The notes: generated by a model not told the origin, from the sequence alone. 64,000 bases of DNA from Halomicroarcula saliterrae (GCF_031624395.1 NZ_JAMQON010000001.1:620001-684000); one strand, 5' to 3'; positions 41,246 to 50,518 are shown, counted from the first letter of the stretch. Numbers and translations: made by a program.

Positions 41246-42852
41246 CCGTCCTCGGAGATGTAGCCGAGATGTGCGAGCCGCTCGGCCACGTCGTGGTCCT
41301 CGCGCGTCGCGCCCGACATCCCCTCGTACGGCGGATACTGCTCGACCGGCGACGGCGTGACCACGGGGAGGGGCGTGCCGTCCATCCGGGCCGGACGGGG
41401 CACCTCAAGCACCGAGAGGACCGTCGGCGCCACGTCGAACAGATGTGCGTCCGCCAGTGACGCGGTCTCGTCGACACCCGCGCCGCTGACGGCCACGACC
41501 CCGTCGCGCTTGTGGTTCCAGGACTCCCGCGGCGTCCCGAAGTGGTCCCCCAGCAGGGAGCCGTTGAGGAAGTTCTGGAACGCCCGGGGGACCACCACGA
41601 TGTCCGGCGCCGCCTCGGTGTAGGGCCCCTCGAAGACGGCCTCTCTGGGCGCGACGCGGTCGAAGACCGGTCGCCCGTCCGGGTCAGTCAGCTCCCGGAG
41701 TCGCCCGACGATGTCGCTGCGCACCGCGTCGTACTCCTCGGTGGCGACGACGCCCGCGGGCTCCCGTCCCTCGACGTTCAGGCGGATACCCAGCTCGATG
41801 CGGTCGCGCATGTACGCCTCTGAGGCCGGGAAATCCACCTGCTCAGTGCCGGCACGGACGGCGTCGGTCGGGGCGAGCGTGGCCACGGGCTCGGCCAGGC
41901 CCAGCGGTTCGAGCGCCCGCTGGATGCGCTGGCTCGTCAGGCCGACCCGCGCCAGCAGCTCCACACCGCGTTCGGCCACGCCCCGGTCCGGCGTCCCGCC
42001 CTCCTCGCCCTGCTGGAGGCGTTGCCGGGCGATGGCGTCCCAGGACGGCATCCCCTCGCCCTCGGCGGTCGTCTCGACGTGTCCCCAGTCCCGGAGGAAC
42101 TCGTTGAGGCGGACCTCGTACCCCTCGTACTCCCCGATTCCGTGATCGCTGACCACGACGACGGTGTCCGGGTCGGTCGCGTCGAGGGCCGTCTCGACGG
42201 CGTCGTCCACCGCGCCGAAGACGCACTCGACGGCCTCGCGGTCCTCCGGGCGGCGGTGAAAGACGGTGTCGGTCTGCTGGAACTCCAGGAAGCCGAAGTC
42301 GGGCTCGAAGCGGTCGGCGAGGTAGGCGAAGGCGTCGCCCCGGGACCTCGCGTGGGCCGCGATGTCCGGTAAGGCCGCCTTTCCCGGGGTGTCCATCGGT
42401 CCGTAGACGGTGTACTCACCGGTGGCGTCGCGAACGTCGCGGAGAATTCCCTCCGGATGCCCGGGCGGGTCCTCGGGCGAGATGTACCCGGGGAGCACCG
42501 CCCCGTCGATGGCCCGTGCGGGCGCCGTGACGGGGACGTTCACGACGACGCTGCTGTGTCCCCGCTGGTCGAGGAGCTCCCAGAGGGCGTGTGCGCGGAC
42601 GTCCGTCGCGTCGACCACGTCGTGGTCGTACCCGTCGAACGTGAGGAAGCCGTACACACCGTGTTTCCCCGGATTGACGCCGGTGTACAGCGACGGCCAC
42701 GCGCTCGGTGTCCACGGTGGCAGCTGCGAGGTGAGCGGCCCGGTGGCACTTCGCTCGAACAGCGATTCGAGGGTCGGCACGACAGCGTCGTCGACGAGCG
42801 AGTCGAGTACTGGGACCGACACGCCGTCGAGCCCGAGTAGCAGTGTCCGCAT
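41242..42852 (-). CDS. Alkaline phosphatase superfamily phosphodiesterase
   Basis: A 536-residue protein: LLLGLDGVSVPVLDSL, PPWTPSAWPSLYTGVNPGKHGVYGF with Thr/Ser at the nucleophile position, FLEFQQTDTVFHR, VVVSDHGIGEYEG and a later HFGTPRESWNHKRDGVVAVSG metal-ligand block. It resembles the archaeal type I phosphodiesterases that occur in glycan clusters and ends with LAHLGYISEDG, a variant of the LGY tail. ATG 42852 is used, with an in-frame GTG one codon earlier. Its ATAACAA site lies 29 nt upstream. Confidence 0.8.
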   Translation of the reverse strand: MRTLLLGLDGVSVPVLDSLVDDAVVPTLESLFERSATGPLTSQLPPWTPSAWPSLYTGVNPGKHGVYGFLTFDGYDHDVVDATDVRAHALWELLDQRGHSSVVVNVPVTAPARAIDGAVLPGYISPEDPPGHPEGILRDVRDATGEYTVYGPMDTPGKAALPDIAAHARSRGDAFAYLADRFEPDFGFLEFQQTDTVFHRRPEDREAVECVFGAVDDAVETALDATDPDTVVVVSDHGIGEYEGYEVRLNEFLRDWGHVETTAEGEGMPSWDAIARQRLQQGEEGGTPDRGVAERGVELLARVGLTSQRIQRALEPLGLAEPVATLAPTDAVRAGTEQVDFPASEAYMRDRIELGIRLNVEGREPAGVVATEEYDAVRSDIVGRLRELTDPDGRPVFDRVAPREAVFEGPYTEAAPDIVVVPRAFQNFLNGSLLGDHFGTPRESWNHKRDGVVAVSGAGVDETASLADAHLFDVAPTVLSVLEVPRPARMDGTPLPVVTPSPVEQYPPYEGMSGATREDHDVAERLAHLGYISEDG

Positions 42853-42880
42853 CACCTGTACATCGCCGCGCCGAAATGCT

Positions 42881-42887
42881 TTGTTAT
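42881..42887 (-). promoter_or_regulatory. ATAACAA site of the phosphodiesterase gene
   Basis: AGATAACAAAGC on the minus strand, ending 29 nt before ATG 42852. Confidence 0.65.
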
Positions 42888-43119
42888 CTTACACTTATCC
42901 GACGGGGACGGCCCGGAATTGATGGCTGCAGTGACTGTATGTCTGATTTACACGTTATTCGCGTACCGGGCGTACGGTTAAATTATGGCTGTGAGTTCCC
43001 AAACGAAAGGCGGCTGGTACGCACCCGGTATGCAAGCTCGCGATATCCCGCAGTAACTAGGAACACCATACTGACAAGGTGGCCAGAATGCCTTTTCCGG
43101 TAGGCATATCCTGACGGGT

Positions 43120-44631
43120 ATGGCAGATAACCGCCGTGACGAGCCAGCTGGGAAAGCACATCGTACCAATCGACGGACGTTCATCCGAGGCGTCGGCATC
43201 ACGGCCGCAGTCGCGGCCGTGGGCACGGCGTCCACGGGCGCCGCTTTCGGTGCCGACACCACCGTCGACCTGGGCGAGGAAGGGCTGCGTAACGGCGACT
43301 TAATCGACCCGTACCTCGACCGGCACTTCGCTGACGGCACCGAGGTACGGATTCCGGCCGGCGAGTACGACTACACCGGCGAGGGTCTGGGCGGCGACAG
43401 GGCCGACTGCGCGCTCGTCGGGTCCCCCGACGGCGTCACGTTCAACCGCCCCGAGGACCCGGAAGTCGAAGTCCGCCCGAGCATCATGGCGACGGCGGGG
43501 ACGGTCCGCATCGAGAACATCACCATCCGCGGGAAACGCGGCGAGGCCCAGTCCCGCTGGCGCGTCGGCGCCGAGGAGGGCGCCACGATGGAGGTGTTCA
43601 ACGTGAACGTCCCCGACGGCACCATCGACGGGTCGGACTCGACGGGGCTCTACGCCGGTTCGGACCACGCGGGGACGCTCCACTGCCGGGCCTGTTACTT
43701 CGAGAACATGGGCAACGTCGCGATGTACGTCTCGGACGCGTACACGGGTGGGGACGGGAAAGTCCTCGTCGAGGACTGCGTCTTCCGGAACATCAACTCC
43801 TCGATGGTTCGCTTTGCGCCCTCCGACAGCGTCGTTCGAGGCTGTTACTTCGAGGGGACCGAGGAACCGCCCGCCGACCACACCGGCGGCACCACGCTCC
43901 GCGGCATCAAGGTCGACGACGCCGGCACCAGCGCCCTCATCGAGGACTGTGACTTCTACTTCACGCGCGGGAGCAACCCGATTCGGCTCCACTATCGCGG
44001 CGAGGGCGGCTCCGGAACCGTTCGGAACGTCCGCATCTACAACGACGGCGACAGCGACGCCGTACAGCAGGACTGGGAGACCGAGGGTAACTGGGCGGGG
44101 GAGAACATCCATCTCACCGGGAGCGGGAACCTCGACGTCCCGGCCCACTTCGAGACCGTCACCGGCGGGGACGCCGAGGCGCCGACCACGGACTACAGCG
44201 TCTGGACGCCGGTCGACGACGAGCCGGGTAGTGAGAGTGCTACCTCGGGGGGAAACGGGACGCCGAAGGCGGCCGTCCCTGCGGACGGTGAGACGCTGTC
44301 GGTCGACGACGGTATCACCACGCGGACTCTCACGGCCCGCGCGAGCGACAGCACCGCCGGGCCCGCGTCGCTCCCGAACCGTCTGGAAATCGACGGCACC
44401 GGCGACGCCGAGGAGAACGCCCACTACGATTTCGCGGTCAGTGGCGAGCTCTCGCTCGACGAGGGCCGCACCGTCGTCGGCAGCGGCGAGACTCTGTGGC
44501 TGACCGGCGACATGAGTTCCGGCTCCGTCAGCGGCCACGTCCGCAACGGCGTGGACGCGTTCTTCTACAGCGGCACACTCGACCGCCTCGAAATCGACGG
44601 CGACGCCGACATCAACGTCTTCCACGGCTGA
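43120..44631 (+). CDS. Tat-exported right-handed beta-helix protein
   Basis: A 503-residue protein with the Tat signal NRRTFIRGVGITAAVAAVGTASTGAAFGA and a probable cleavage after AFGA; there is no lipobox, unlike the neighbour at 39851. The body has beta-helix rungs (VRIENITIRGKRGEAQSR, VFNVNVPDGTIDGSDSTG, VLVEDCVFRNINSS, VVRGCYFEGTEE, ALIEDCDFYFTRGSN). From about residue 400, a second domain has LEIDGTGDAEENAHYDFAVSGEL, a pattern I associate with haloarchaeal surface beta-helix proteins. Probably polysaccharide-binding or lyase-like. No exact ATAACAA site precedes it. Confidence 0.8.
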   Translation: MADNRRDEPAGKAHRTNRRTFIRGVGITAAVAAVGTASTGAAFGADTTVDLGEEGLRNGDLIDPYLDRHFADGTEVRIPAGEYDYTGEGLGGDRADCALVGSPDGVTFNRPEDPEVEVRPSIMATAGTVRIENITIRGKRGEAQSRWRVGAEEGATMEVFNVNVPDGTIDGSDSTGLYAGSDHAGTLHCRACYFENMGNVAMYVSDAYTGGDGKVLVEDCVFRNINSSMVRFAPSDSVVRGCYFEGTEEPPADHTGGTTLRGIKVDDAGTSALIEDCDFYFTRGSNPIRLHYRGEGGSGTVRNVRIYNDGDSDAVQQDWETEGNWAGENIHLTGSGNLDVPAHFETVTGGDAEAPTTDYSVWTPVDDEPGSESATSGGNGTPKAAVPADGETLSVDDGITTRTLTARASDSTAGPASLPNRLEIDGTGDAEENAHYDFAVSGELSLDEGRTVVGSGETLWLTGDMSSGSVSGHVRNGVDAFFYSGTLDRLEIDGDADINVFHG

Positions 44632-44633
44632 CC

Positions 44634-44834
44634 ATGGTGACGAAGACAGAGTGGGAACAGGTCCCGGAGGACCCCGACCCACACGAGAACCTCGGATACG
44701 AGATCGAGGAGCTGACCGTCATCCGGTCCGAGACGAACGACCAGTTCGTCTTCTTGCCGGCCGAGGAGTCCCACCTGCTGGAGGAGGCGTTCATCGTCGC
44801 CACGGCGGACGCCCTCGTCGAGCTAGAGCAGTAA
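44634..44834 (+). CDS. Small conserved haloarchaeal protein
   Basis: A 66-residue acidic protein, TKTEWEQVPEDPDPHENLGYEIEELTVI, then NDQFVFLPAEESHLLEEAFIVA. I recall similar short haloarchaeal proteins with DPDPxxxLGY and FLPxxE but know no function. ATG 44634 is two bases after the beta-helix stop, so it is likely co-transcribed. Confidence 0.6.
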   Translation: MVTKTEWEQVPEDPDPHENLGYEIEELTVIRSETNDQFVFLPAEESHLLEEAFIVATADALVELEQ

Positions 44835-44892
44835 GTCGGCGATAACTAAGCCTGTGACTCCGGTTCTGTCGTGCGGTGTCGGAGCCGCTTCG

Positions 44893-45765
44893 ATGACATA
44901 CAGTGATTACATCCGCGGCGACGAGGTCACGCTCGCCGTCGCCCCGACCGGCTACCGCTACTCGACGGACGTCAACGACTCGCTCCCCGTCACACCCGAG
45001 CGCGTGGCGACACACGTCTACGAGTCGATGGCTCTGGGCGCGACGGTCGCGCATCTCCACGGGCGCGACAGCGACGGGGCCCCCGACCCGGAGCGCCTGC
45101 CCGCCTTCGGCAGCGCGGTCCGGGAGCTGTGTGACGACGATATCCTGCTCGAATACGCCACCGCCCCGGACTGCCCGCTCGGCGATTTCCTCGCCGTCCT
45201 CGATTCGGCGCCCGTGCCCGCCCTCGCGACCGTCCGTCCGGGACCGACCCGGCACGGCTACCGGTCGGCCGCGGCGACGAGCCGGCGCGATACCGAACAG
45301 CTCGTCCGCGCGCTCGTCGACCGCGGCATCACACCGAACCTCCTCGTCACCGGCGGCCCGGACCTCCACGAGGTCGCCCGGCTCCGCGAGGCGTCGGTCC
45401 TCCCCGACCCGCCGGTGATAACGGTGAAACTGGGCGCGCCGGCGGGGGCCGTGGGCACGCCGCAGTCACTGCTCGCCCTCCTCGGTGCGGTCCCCGAGGA
45501 CGCCCACTGCTTCGTCCGGGCGACCGGCCCGAACCAGTACCCGCTGACGACGCTCGCGTTCTTCCTCGGTGCCCACCCGATGGTCGGGATGGAGGACAAC
45601 CTCTTTTTCGCCCCCGACCGACCCGTCGACCGAAACGCCCAGCTCGTCCGGACCGTGGCCCAGCTCGCCCAGCGCTCCCTCCGGGAGGTCGCAGCGGCCG
45701 ACCACGCGAACGACCGGCTCACGCTGTCTGGGACTCGCACCGAACACGACGATGTCGAAGCCTAA
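44893..45765 (+). CDS. Beta-keto acid cleavage enzyme (BKACE) family
   Basis: A 290-residue TIM-barrel enzyme: VTLAVAPTGYRYSTDVNDSLPVTPERVATHVYESMALGATVAHLHGRD, with the Zn-binding HLH, then ITVKLGAPAG and GAHPMVGMEDNLFF (Glu ligand). BKACE enzymes cleave beta-keto acids with acetyl-CoA. Substrate unknown; it is an odd companion for glycan genes. ATG 44893 gives the family start; GTG 44854 is also in frame. An ATAACTA variant lies at 44842. Confidence 0.8.
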   Translation: MTYSDYIRGDEVTLAVAPTGYRYSTDVNDSLPVTPERVATHVYESMALGATVAHLHGRDSDGAPDPERLPAFGSAVRELCDDDILLEYATAPDCPLGDFLAVLDSAPVPALATVRPGPTRHGYRSAAATSRRDTEQLVRALVDRGITPNLLVTGGPDLHEVARLREASVLPDPPVITVKLGAPAGAVGTPQSLLALLGAVPEDAHCFVRATGPNQYPLTTLAFFLGAHPMVGMEDNLFFAPDRPVDRNAQLVRTVAQLAQRSLREVAAADHANDRLTLSGTRTEHDDVEA

Positions 45766-45827
45766 CGCCCCCGCTCGTCGCTAAGGCGGTGTATATCTTA
45801 CTTTCCGGAGGTCTCTCTCCGCATACG

Positions 45828-46604
45828 ATGGATGCAGTGATACTCGCGGCCGGCCAGGGGACTCGACTCCGCCCACTTACCGACGACAAGCCCAAGGGAA
45901 TGGTCGAGGTGGACGGCAAACCGATACTCACACACTGCTTCGACCAGCTCATCGAGCTCGGCGCCGACGAGCTCTACGTCGTCGTGGGGTATCGGAAACA
46001 GGACATCATCAACCACTACGAAGACGAGTACAAGGGCGTGCCGATAACGTACACGCACCAGCGCGAACAGAAGGGGCTGGCACACGCCCTGCTCACCGTC
46101 GAGGAGCATATCGACGAGGACTTCATGCTCATGCTGGGGGACAACATCTTCCAGGCCAATCTCAACGACGTGGTCAACCGCCAGCAAGAGGAGCGGGCCG
46201 ACGCCGCCTTCCTCGTCGAGGAGGTCCCCTGGGAGGAGGCCTCCCGCTACGGCGTCTGTGACACGAACAAGTACGGCGAGATTACCGAGGTCCTCGAGAA
46301 ACCCGAAGAGCCGCCGTCGAATCTCGTGATGACCGGCTTCTACACGTTCACGCCGGCTATCTTCCACGCCTGTCAGCTCGTCCAGCCCTCCAACCGCGAC
46401 GAGTACGAGATATCCGACGCCATCGACCTGCTGCTTCACTCCGGTCGGACCATCGACGCTATCCGGATGAACGGCTGGCGAAACGACATCGGTTACCCCG
46501 AAGACCGCGACGAGGCCGAACAGCGCCTCCGTGGCGAACTCGACAGCGACGAGGACCACTCGGAGACAACCGAGGACGACGCCGCGTCCGTGGCGTCCGA
46601 GTAA
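45828..46604 (+). CDS. aglF: UTP-sugar-1-phosphate uridylyltransferase, AglF-like
   Basis: A 258-residue sugar nucleotidyltransferase: DAVILAAGQGTRLRPLTDDKPKGMVEVDGKPILTHCFDQL, with the GxGTRLRPLT loop and PKG Lys, then MLMLGDNIF, EKPEEPPSNLVMTGFYTFTPAIFHAC and GWRNDIGYPED. It is very close, from memory, to Haloferax AglF, which makes the UDP-sugar for N-glycosylation. It may supply UDP-glucose or a related donor to this island. ATG 45828 starts directly at the motif. Confidence 0.85.
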   Translation: MDAVILAAGQGTRLRPLTDDKPKGMVEVDGKPILTHCFDQLIELGADELYVVVGYRKQDIINHYEDEYKGVPITYTHQREQKGLAHALLTVEEHIDEDFMLMLGDNIFQANLNDVVNRQQEERADAAFLVEEVPWEEASRYGVCDTNKYGEITEVLEKPEEPPSNLVMTGFYTFTPAIFHACQLVQPSNRDEYEISDAIDLLLHSGRTIDAIRMNGWRNDIGYPEDRDEAEQRLRGELDSDEDHSETTEDDAASVASE

Positions 46605-46639
46605 CCCGCCGCTGTCCACTGACCCGCCGGCGGTCGGGA

Positions 46640-47581
46640 CTACACGGCGGAGACGTCTTCTGGCTTCGTGCGGGCGGCCACCGTCCGCATCGTCTCGACG
46701 GTGAGGTCGGTCTCCTCGCGGACGCTGTCGATGTGGGCACAGATGTCCCGCAGGCGGGTGAGGTCGGCCTCGGTCGTCAGGTTGTTGGGATGGAGCCAGA
46801 GGTGACAGATGTCCTCGCCGGCGGCGGCCGCGTCGACGCCGAGCTTGGCCTGTCTGACTATCGGGTCGCCCACCGTCGCCGAGAGGAGGCGCCGGGCGGG
46901 CCCCTCGAAGCCGAACAGGTACAGCGACGCGGGGATGTTCACCAGCCCGTACTCGTCGACGGTCGGCTCCACGAGCGGCGGCGGGTCGGTCACCACCGTC
47001 GCCGCTGCGAGCTTCCGGAGCGGTCCCGTGTAGGGGCCGTCACCCGCTGTGTCGGGCACGTGGCCCCGGTAGCACGTAAAGCCCATCTGGGCGAGCATCT
47101 CGCGGTGGCCCACGCGGTTGCGCGGGAAGACGAAGGAGTCCATCGAGAGGCCCGCGGCCTCCGCGGCCTCGATGGCCCGGTCGCACTCGGCGCGCGCGAG
47201 GGGCTTGGTGGCGTAGTCGGCATCGAACTCGACGTGGGAGTAGGTGTGTGAGCCGATATCGTGGTCGACCTCGCTCTCGACGAGCGCCTCGACGAGCTCC
47301 GGGGCGAAGCGGTACTGCTCGTCCATCGGGTCGTCGCCGCGCTCGTGAGCGAACCATCCCGAAGGGGAGGGGTGGCCGACGTGAGCGCCGTTGCACTCGC
47401 GCTCGAACAGGTGGCCGACGACGGCCCACGTCGCCGGTATCCGGAACTCCGCGAGGAGCTCCGCCAGCCGCTCCCAGCCCCAGCGTGAGCGCTCGATTCG
47501 GTCGGTCGGTCGGTCCGCGACCGCGTGGTCGTGGAACCCCCAACCGAGTTCAGCGTCGATGGAGATGACGACTGTTCCCAT
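46640..47581 (-). CDS. Polysaccharide deacetylase (NodB-like)
   Basis: A 313-residue protein: VVISIDAELGWGFHDH (motif 1 Asp), HDIGSHTYSHVEFDADY (motif 2, SHxxSH-type), VFPRNRVGHREML (motif 3), then HLWLHPNNL. This resembles the haloarchaeal NodB-like deacetylases in glycan clusters, which remove N-acetyl groups from sugars. It lacks a signal, so a nucleotide- or lipid-linked substrate is likely. A variant TATAACT lies 29 nt upstream of ATG 47581. Confidence 0.82.
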   Translation of the reverse strand: MGTVVISIDAELGWGFHDHAVADRPTDRIERSRWGWERLAELLAEFRIPATWAVVGHLFERECNGAHVGHPSPSGWFAHERGDDPMDEQYRFAPELVEALVESEVDHDIGSHTYSHVEFDADYATKPLARAECDRAIEAAEAAGLSMDSFVFPRNRVGHREMLAQMGFTCYRGHVPDTAGDGPYTGPLRKLAAATVVTDPPPLVEPTVDEYGLVNIPASLYLFGFEGPARRLLSATVGDPIVRQAKLGVDAAAAGEDICHLWLHPNNLTTEADLTRLRDICAHIDSVREETDLTVETMRTVAARTKPEDVSAV

Positions 47582-47706
47582 TTGTTCCCGAGTGACCCCG
47601 CCCCGTCTAAGTTATACCGCGGGATTATCGACCCGCCGAACGGGTAGCGCGACACTACGGCGCGGCTACGGCGGCGGTTGCGGGCCGCTCGCACGACAGG
47701 TAGAGT

Positions 47707-47713
47707 ATAACAA
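47707..47713 (+). promoter_or_regulatory. ATAACAA site upstream of leader ORF 47750
   Basis: GTATAACAAAGC. It lies 37 nt before ATG 47750, which opens a leader ORF overlapping the acyltransferase gene. Confidence 0.5.
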
Positions 47714-47749
47714 AGCCCTGAACTGTCGGAAATCCCGGACTGAGTTCAG

Positions 47750-47824
47750 ATGACCGGTACGAACTGCAGCCAGAAACGGCCAGTGACGGAGCAAGCGCCG
47801 CGGCGAGGGCTTAACCATGAGTAA
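47750..47824 (+). CDS. Putative 24-residue leader peptide
   Basis: A short ORF starting MTGTNCSQKRP. It ends ...CAT GAG TAA, overlapping the acyltransferase start (ATG 47817) by eight bases. The same eight-base arrangement is present at 61900. Confidence 0.4.
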   Translation: MTGTNCSQKRPVTEQAPRRGLNHE

Positions 47825-48398
47825 GTGCCAGATCGGCGAGGGCTGTCGCATCGCGGAGTCGGCGGATATCCTCCCCCCGGAGGGCGGCCAGTCCCCGGCC
47901 CGAATCGGGTCCGACTCGGTCGTCCGTGCGGGCTCGATAATCTATCCGGACGTGGTCGCCGGCGACCGACTACAGACCGGTCACCACGCCGTCGTTCGGG
48001 AGGAGACGACCGTCGGCCACGACTGCGTCGTCGGCTCGCAGGTGGTCGTCGACGGCCGGAGCGATATCGGCGACGAGGTGAGCATGCAGACCGGGGCGTA
48101 CGTCCCCTCGGAGACGACTATCCGCGACCGCGTGTTTCTCGGCCCGCGGGCCGTCCTGACGAACGACCCGTATCCGCTCCGACAGGGGGCCGACCTCGCG
48201 GGGCCGGTCCTCGAAGACGACGTCACCGTCGGCGCCAACGCCACGGTGTTGCCCGGCGTCACCGTCGGGGAGCGTTCCTTCGTCGCGGCGGGCGCGGTCG
48301 TCACCGAGGACGTGCCCCCGTCGACGCTCGCCATCGGGACGCCCGCGAAACACCGCCCGCTGCCGGAGAAACTGGCGGTCGCCAACGCCTATCGATGA
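47817..48398 (+). CDS. Left-handed beta-helix (hexapeptide) acyltransferase
   Basis: A 193-residue protein made of hexapeptide repeats (IGSDSVVRAGSIIYPDVVAGDRLQTGHH, TTIRDRVFLGPRAVLTND, VTVGANATVLPGVTVGERSFVAAGAVVTEDVP). It is like WbpD/WlbB-type N-acetyltransferases that acetylate the amino group made by a DegT enzyme. That fits the Gfo/Idh and DegT genes further right. Overlaps a leader ORF at its start. Confidence 0.83.
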   Translation: MSKCQIGEGCRIAESADILPPEGGQSPARIGSDSVVRAGSIIYPDVVAGDRLQTGHHAVVREETTVGHDCVVGSQVVVDGRSDIGDEVSMQTGAYVPSETTIRDRVFLGPRAVLTNDPYPLRQGADLAGPVLEDDVTVGANATVLPGVTVGERSFVAAGAVVTEDVPPSTLAIGTPAKHRPLPEKLAVANAYR

Positions 48399-48444
48399 GC
48401 CGGGTTGCCACGCTCGCGACTCGCGGGTGGGCGACGACCCCGCG

Positions 48445-49482
48445 ATGAACGTCCACTTCGAGGTGGGGCATCCGGCGCACGTCCACCTGTTCAAACACGC
48501 CATCGGCGAACTCGCGGACCGGGGTCACGAGACGCTCGTCACGGCCCGGGAGAAGGAAGTGACGACGGACCTGCTCGACGCCTACGGCATCGACTACCAG
48601 GTGCTCTCGGAGCAGAGCGACACCACGCCCGGACTCCTGCTGGAGTGGGCGATGCGGGAGCTGAAGCTCATCCGTGCCATCCGGCGGTTCGACTCGGACG
48701 TGGTCGTGAGTCACCTCAGTCCGGTCGCGGCGCAGGCGGCCACTCTCACGGGGACGCCCAGTGTCACCTTCACCGACGACGAGGTGGCGACCCGCTCGCT
48801 CTCGAAGCTCACCATCCCGTTCACCTCGAAGGTGTGTACGCCGGCGTGTTTCGAGATGGAGTTCGGTACGAAACACCGACGCTACGACGGCTACCACGAG
48901 CTCGCCTACCTGCATCCGGACCGGTACGCGCCGGACCCGGCCCGGCTCCGGGACCACGGCGTCGCGGTGGACGAACCCTACTACGTGCTCCGGTTCGTCT
49001 CGTGGGCGGCCCACCACGACGTCGGCGAGTCCGGCATCAGCACCGAGGGCAAGCGCGAACTCGTCGAGTACCTCTCACAGGGGGGCGAGGTGTACATCAC
49101 CAGCGAGTCGCCGCTGCCGCCCGCCTTCGAGGCACACCGGCTCCCGGTTCCCCCGGAGCTGATTCACGACCTGTTGTTCTACGCCGACGGCTACGTCGGG
49201 GACTCACAGACCATGGCCATCGAGGCCGGGGTGCTGGGCACGCCCGCCATCCGGACGAACTCCTTCGTCGGGAACTCGGACCTCTCGACGTTCCGCGAGC
49301 TGGAGTCCCACGGGCTCGTCTACAACCTCAACGAGGAGCGAGCCGCCATCGAGAAGATGAAGGAGTTCGTCGAGGACCCCGAGACCGCGGCCAAGTGGGA
49401 GCGCCGTCGGTCACAGCTCCTGGCGGAGCGCCAGGACGTGACCGACGTGGTCGTCGAGGAGACGCTCGGAGCGGCCGGATGA
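48445..49482 (+). CDS. DUF354 family GT-B-like protein
   Basis: A 345-residue protein: NVHFEVGHPAHVHLFKHAIGELADRGHETLVTAREK, SVTFTDDE, then YYVLRFVSWAAHHD and YADGYVGDSQTMAIEAGVLGTPAIRTNSFVGNSDLSTF. This is the DUF354 fold, related to GT-B transferases and UDP-GlcNAc epimerases, common in archaeal surface glycan loci. Reaction unknown. ATG 48445 gives the family N-terminus. It overlaps the next gene by ATGA. Confidence 0.8.
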   Translation: MNVHFEVGHPAHVHLFKHAIGELADRGHETLVTAREKEVTTDLLDAYGIDYQVLSEQSDTTPGLLLEWAMRELKLIRAIRRFDSDVVVSHLSPVAAQAATLTGTPSVTFTDDEVATRSLSKLTIPFTSKVCTPACFEMEFGTKHRRYDGYHELAYLHPDRYAPDPARLRDHGVAVDEPYYVLRFVSWAAHHDVGESGISTEGKRELVEYLSQGGEVYITSESPLPPAFEAHRLPVPPELIHDLLFYADGYVGDSQTMAIEAGVLGTPAIRTNSFVGNSDLSTFRELESHGLVYNLNEERAAIEKMKEFVEDPETAAKWERRRSQLLAERQDVTDVVVEETLGAAG

Positions 49483-50372
49483 GCGGTGAGTGGGTTCCCG
49501 AGGGCCACGAGTTCGCGCTGTGTCTCACCCACGACATCGACCGGCCGTACAAGACCTACCAGTCGCTGTTCTACGCGCTGACCCGCCGCGACCCCACGCA
49601 CTTGCTCGACCTCGCGCCCGGCCGACGGCCCTACTGGACGTTCCCCGAACTGCTCGCCTTCGAGCGCGAGCAGGGGGTCCGGTCGGCGTTCTACGTCCTC
49701 GACGAGCAGTCCCTCTTTGCCAACCGGCCACCGAGGGAGTGGCTCACGATGGAGGGGTGGCAGCTCTACGCCGGGCGCTACGACATCGAGGACGAGCCTA
49801 TCCGCGACCTGCTCGTCAGGCTCCGGCAGGGCGGCTGGGAGGTCGGCCTCCACGGCTCCTACGAGGCCGTCGACGACCGCGAGCGCCTGCGGAGCGAGAA
49901 GCGCCGCCTGGAGTCCGTTCTGGGCGAGCCCGTCGTCGGCGGTCGCCAGCACTACCTCCAACTCGAACGGCCCGAGACGTGGGAACACTACCGGGCCATC
50001 GGTCTGGGGTACGACACGACGCTCGGCAGTCCCGACGAGTACGGGTTCACCGACGGCTACCGGCCGTTCCGGCCCTTCGACGACGAGTTCGTCGTCTTCC
50101 CGCTGACGGTGATGGAGGGCGCACTGCCCGACCCCGGCGAGGCGTTCGACCGGTCGTGGGCCGAACTCGACTCGCTGCTGTCCGAAGCCGAGGAACACGA
50201 CGCCGTGATGACGGCGCTATGGCATCCGCGCCACTTCAGCCGCGACCACCCGGGGTACGGGCGGCTCTACCGCCGGCTGGTCAGGTCGGCGCTGGACCGC
50301 GGCGCGTGGGTCGGTCCACCGGGCGAGCTGTACGCCCTCCGGCAGTCGTCGCCGGTCACCCCGGACGAGTGA
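49479..50372 (+). CDS. Polysaccharide deacetylase-like protein
   Basis: A 297-residue protein: FALCLTHDIDRPYKTYQSLFYALT (THDID replaces motif 1), SAFYVLDEQSLF, WEVGLHGSYEAVDDRERLRSEKRRLESVLG, GLGYDTTLGS and ALWHPRHFS. This is the branch of NodB-like enzymes with a THD(V/I)D motif and GLHGS, seen in EPS loci. ATG 49479 overlaps the preceding stop (ATGA). The long frame extending upstream to 48405 is a shadow of the DUF354 gene. Confidence 0.8.
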   Translation: MSGEWVPEGHEFALCLTHDIDRPYKTYQSLFYALTRRDPTHLLDLAPGRRPYWTFPELLAFEREQGVRSAFYVLDEQSLFANRPPREWLTMEGWQLYAGRYDIEDEPIRDLLVRLRQGGWEVGLHGSYEAVDDRERLRSEKRRLESVLGEPVVGGRQHYLQLERPETWEHYRAIGLGYDTTLGSPDEYGFTDGYRPFRPFDDEFVVFPLTVMEGALPDPGEAFDRSWAELDSLLSEAEEHDAVMTALWHPRHFSRDHPGYGRLYRRLVRSALDRGAWVGPPGELYALRQSSPVTPDE

Positions 50373-50518
50373 CGGCCGAGTTATCGACCCGGCGGCCCCG
50401 GTGCGACCGTCCATACCCTGTAACTCCCTGTGCGGCCACTGTCCGCCACGCTCCGAGGGCGTTCCCGATAAGGTCCAGATAATCAAGAGCGTCCCCCGCC
50501 GAGGTCGACGCGAGCAAC

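Noticed and set aside
48405-49478. Upstream extension of the second deacetylase gene
   Set aside because: It overlaps the DUF354 gene in another frame and is Arg/Ala-rich; ATG 49479 overlaps the previous stop by ATGA as in its neighbours.
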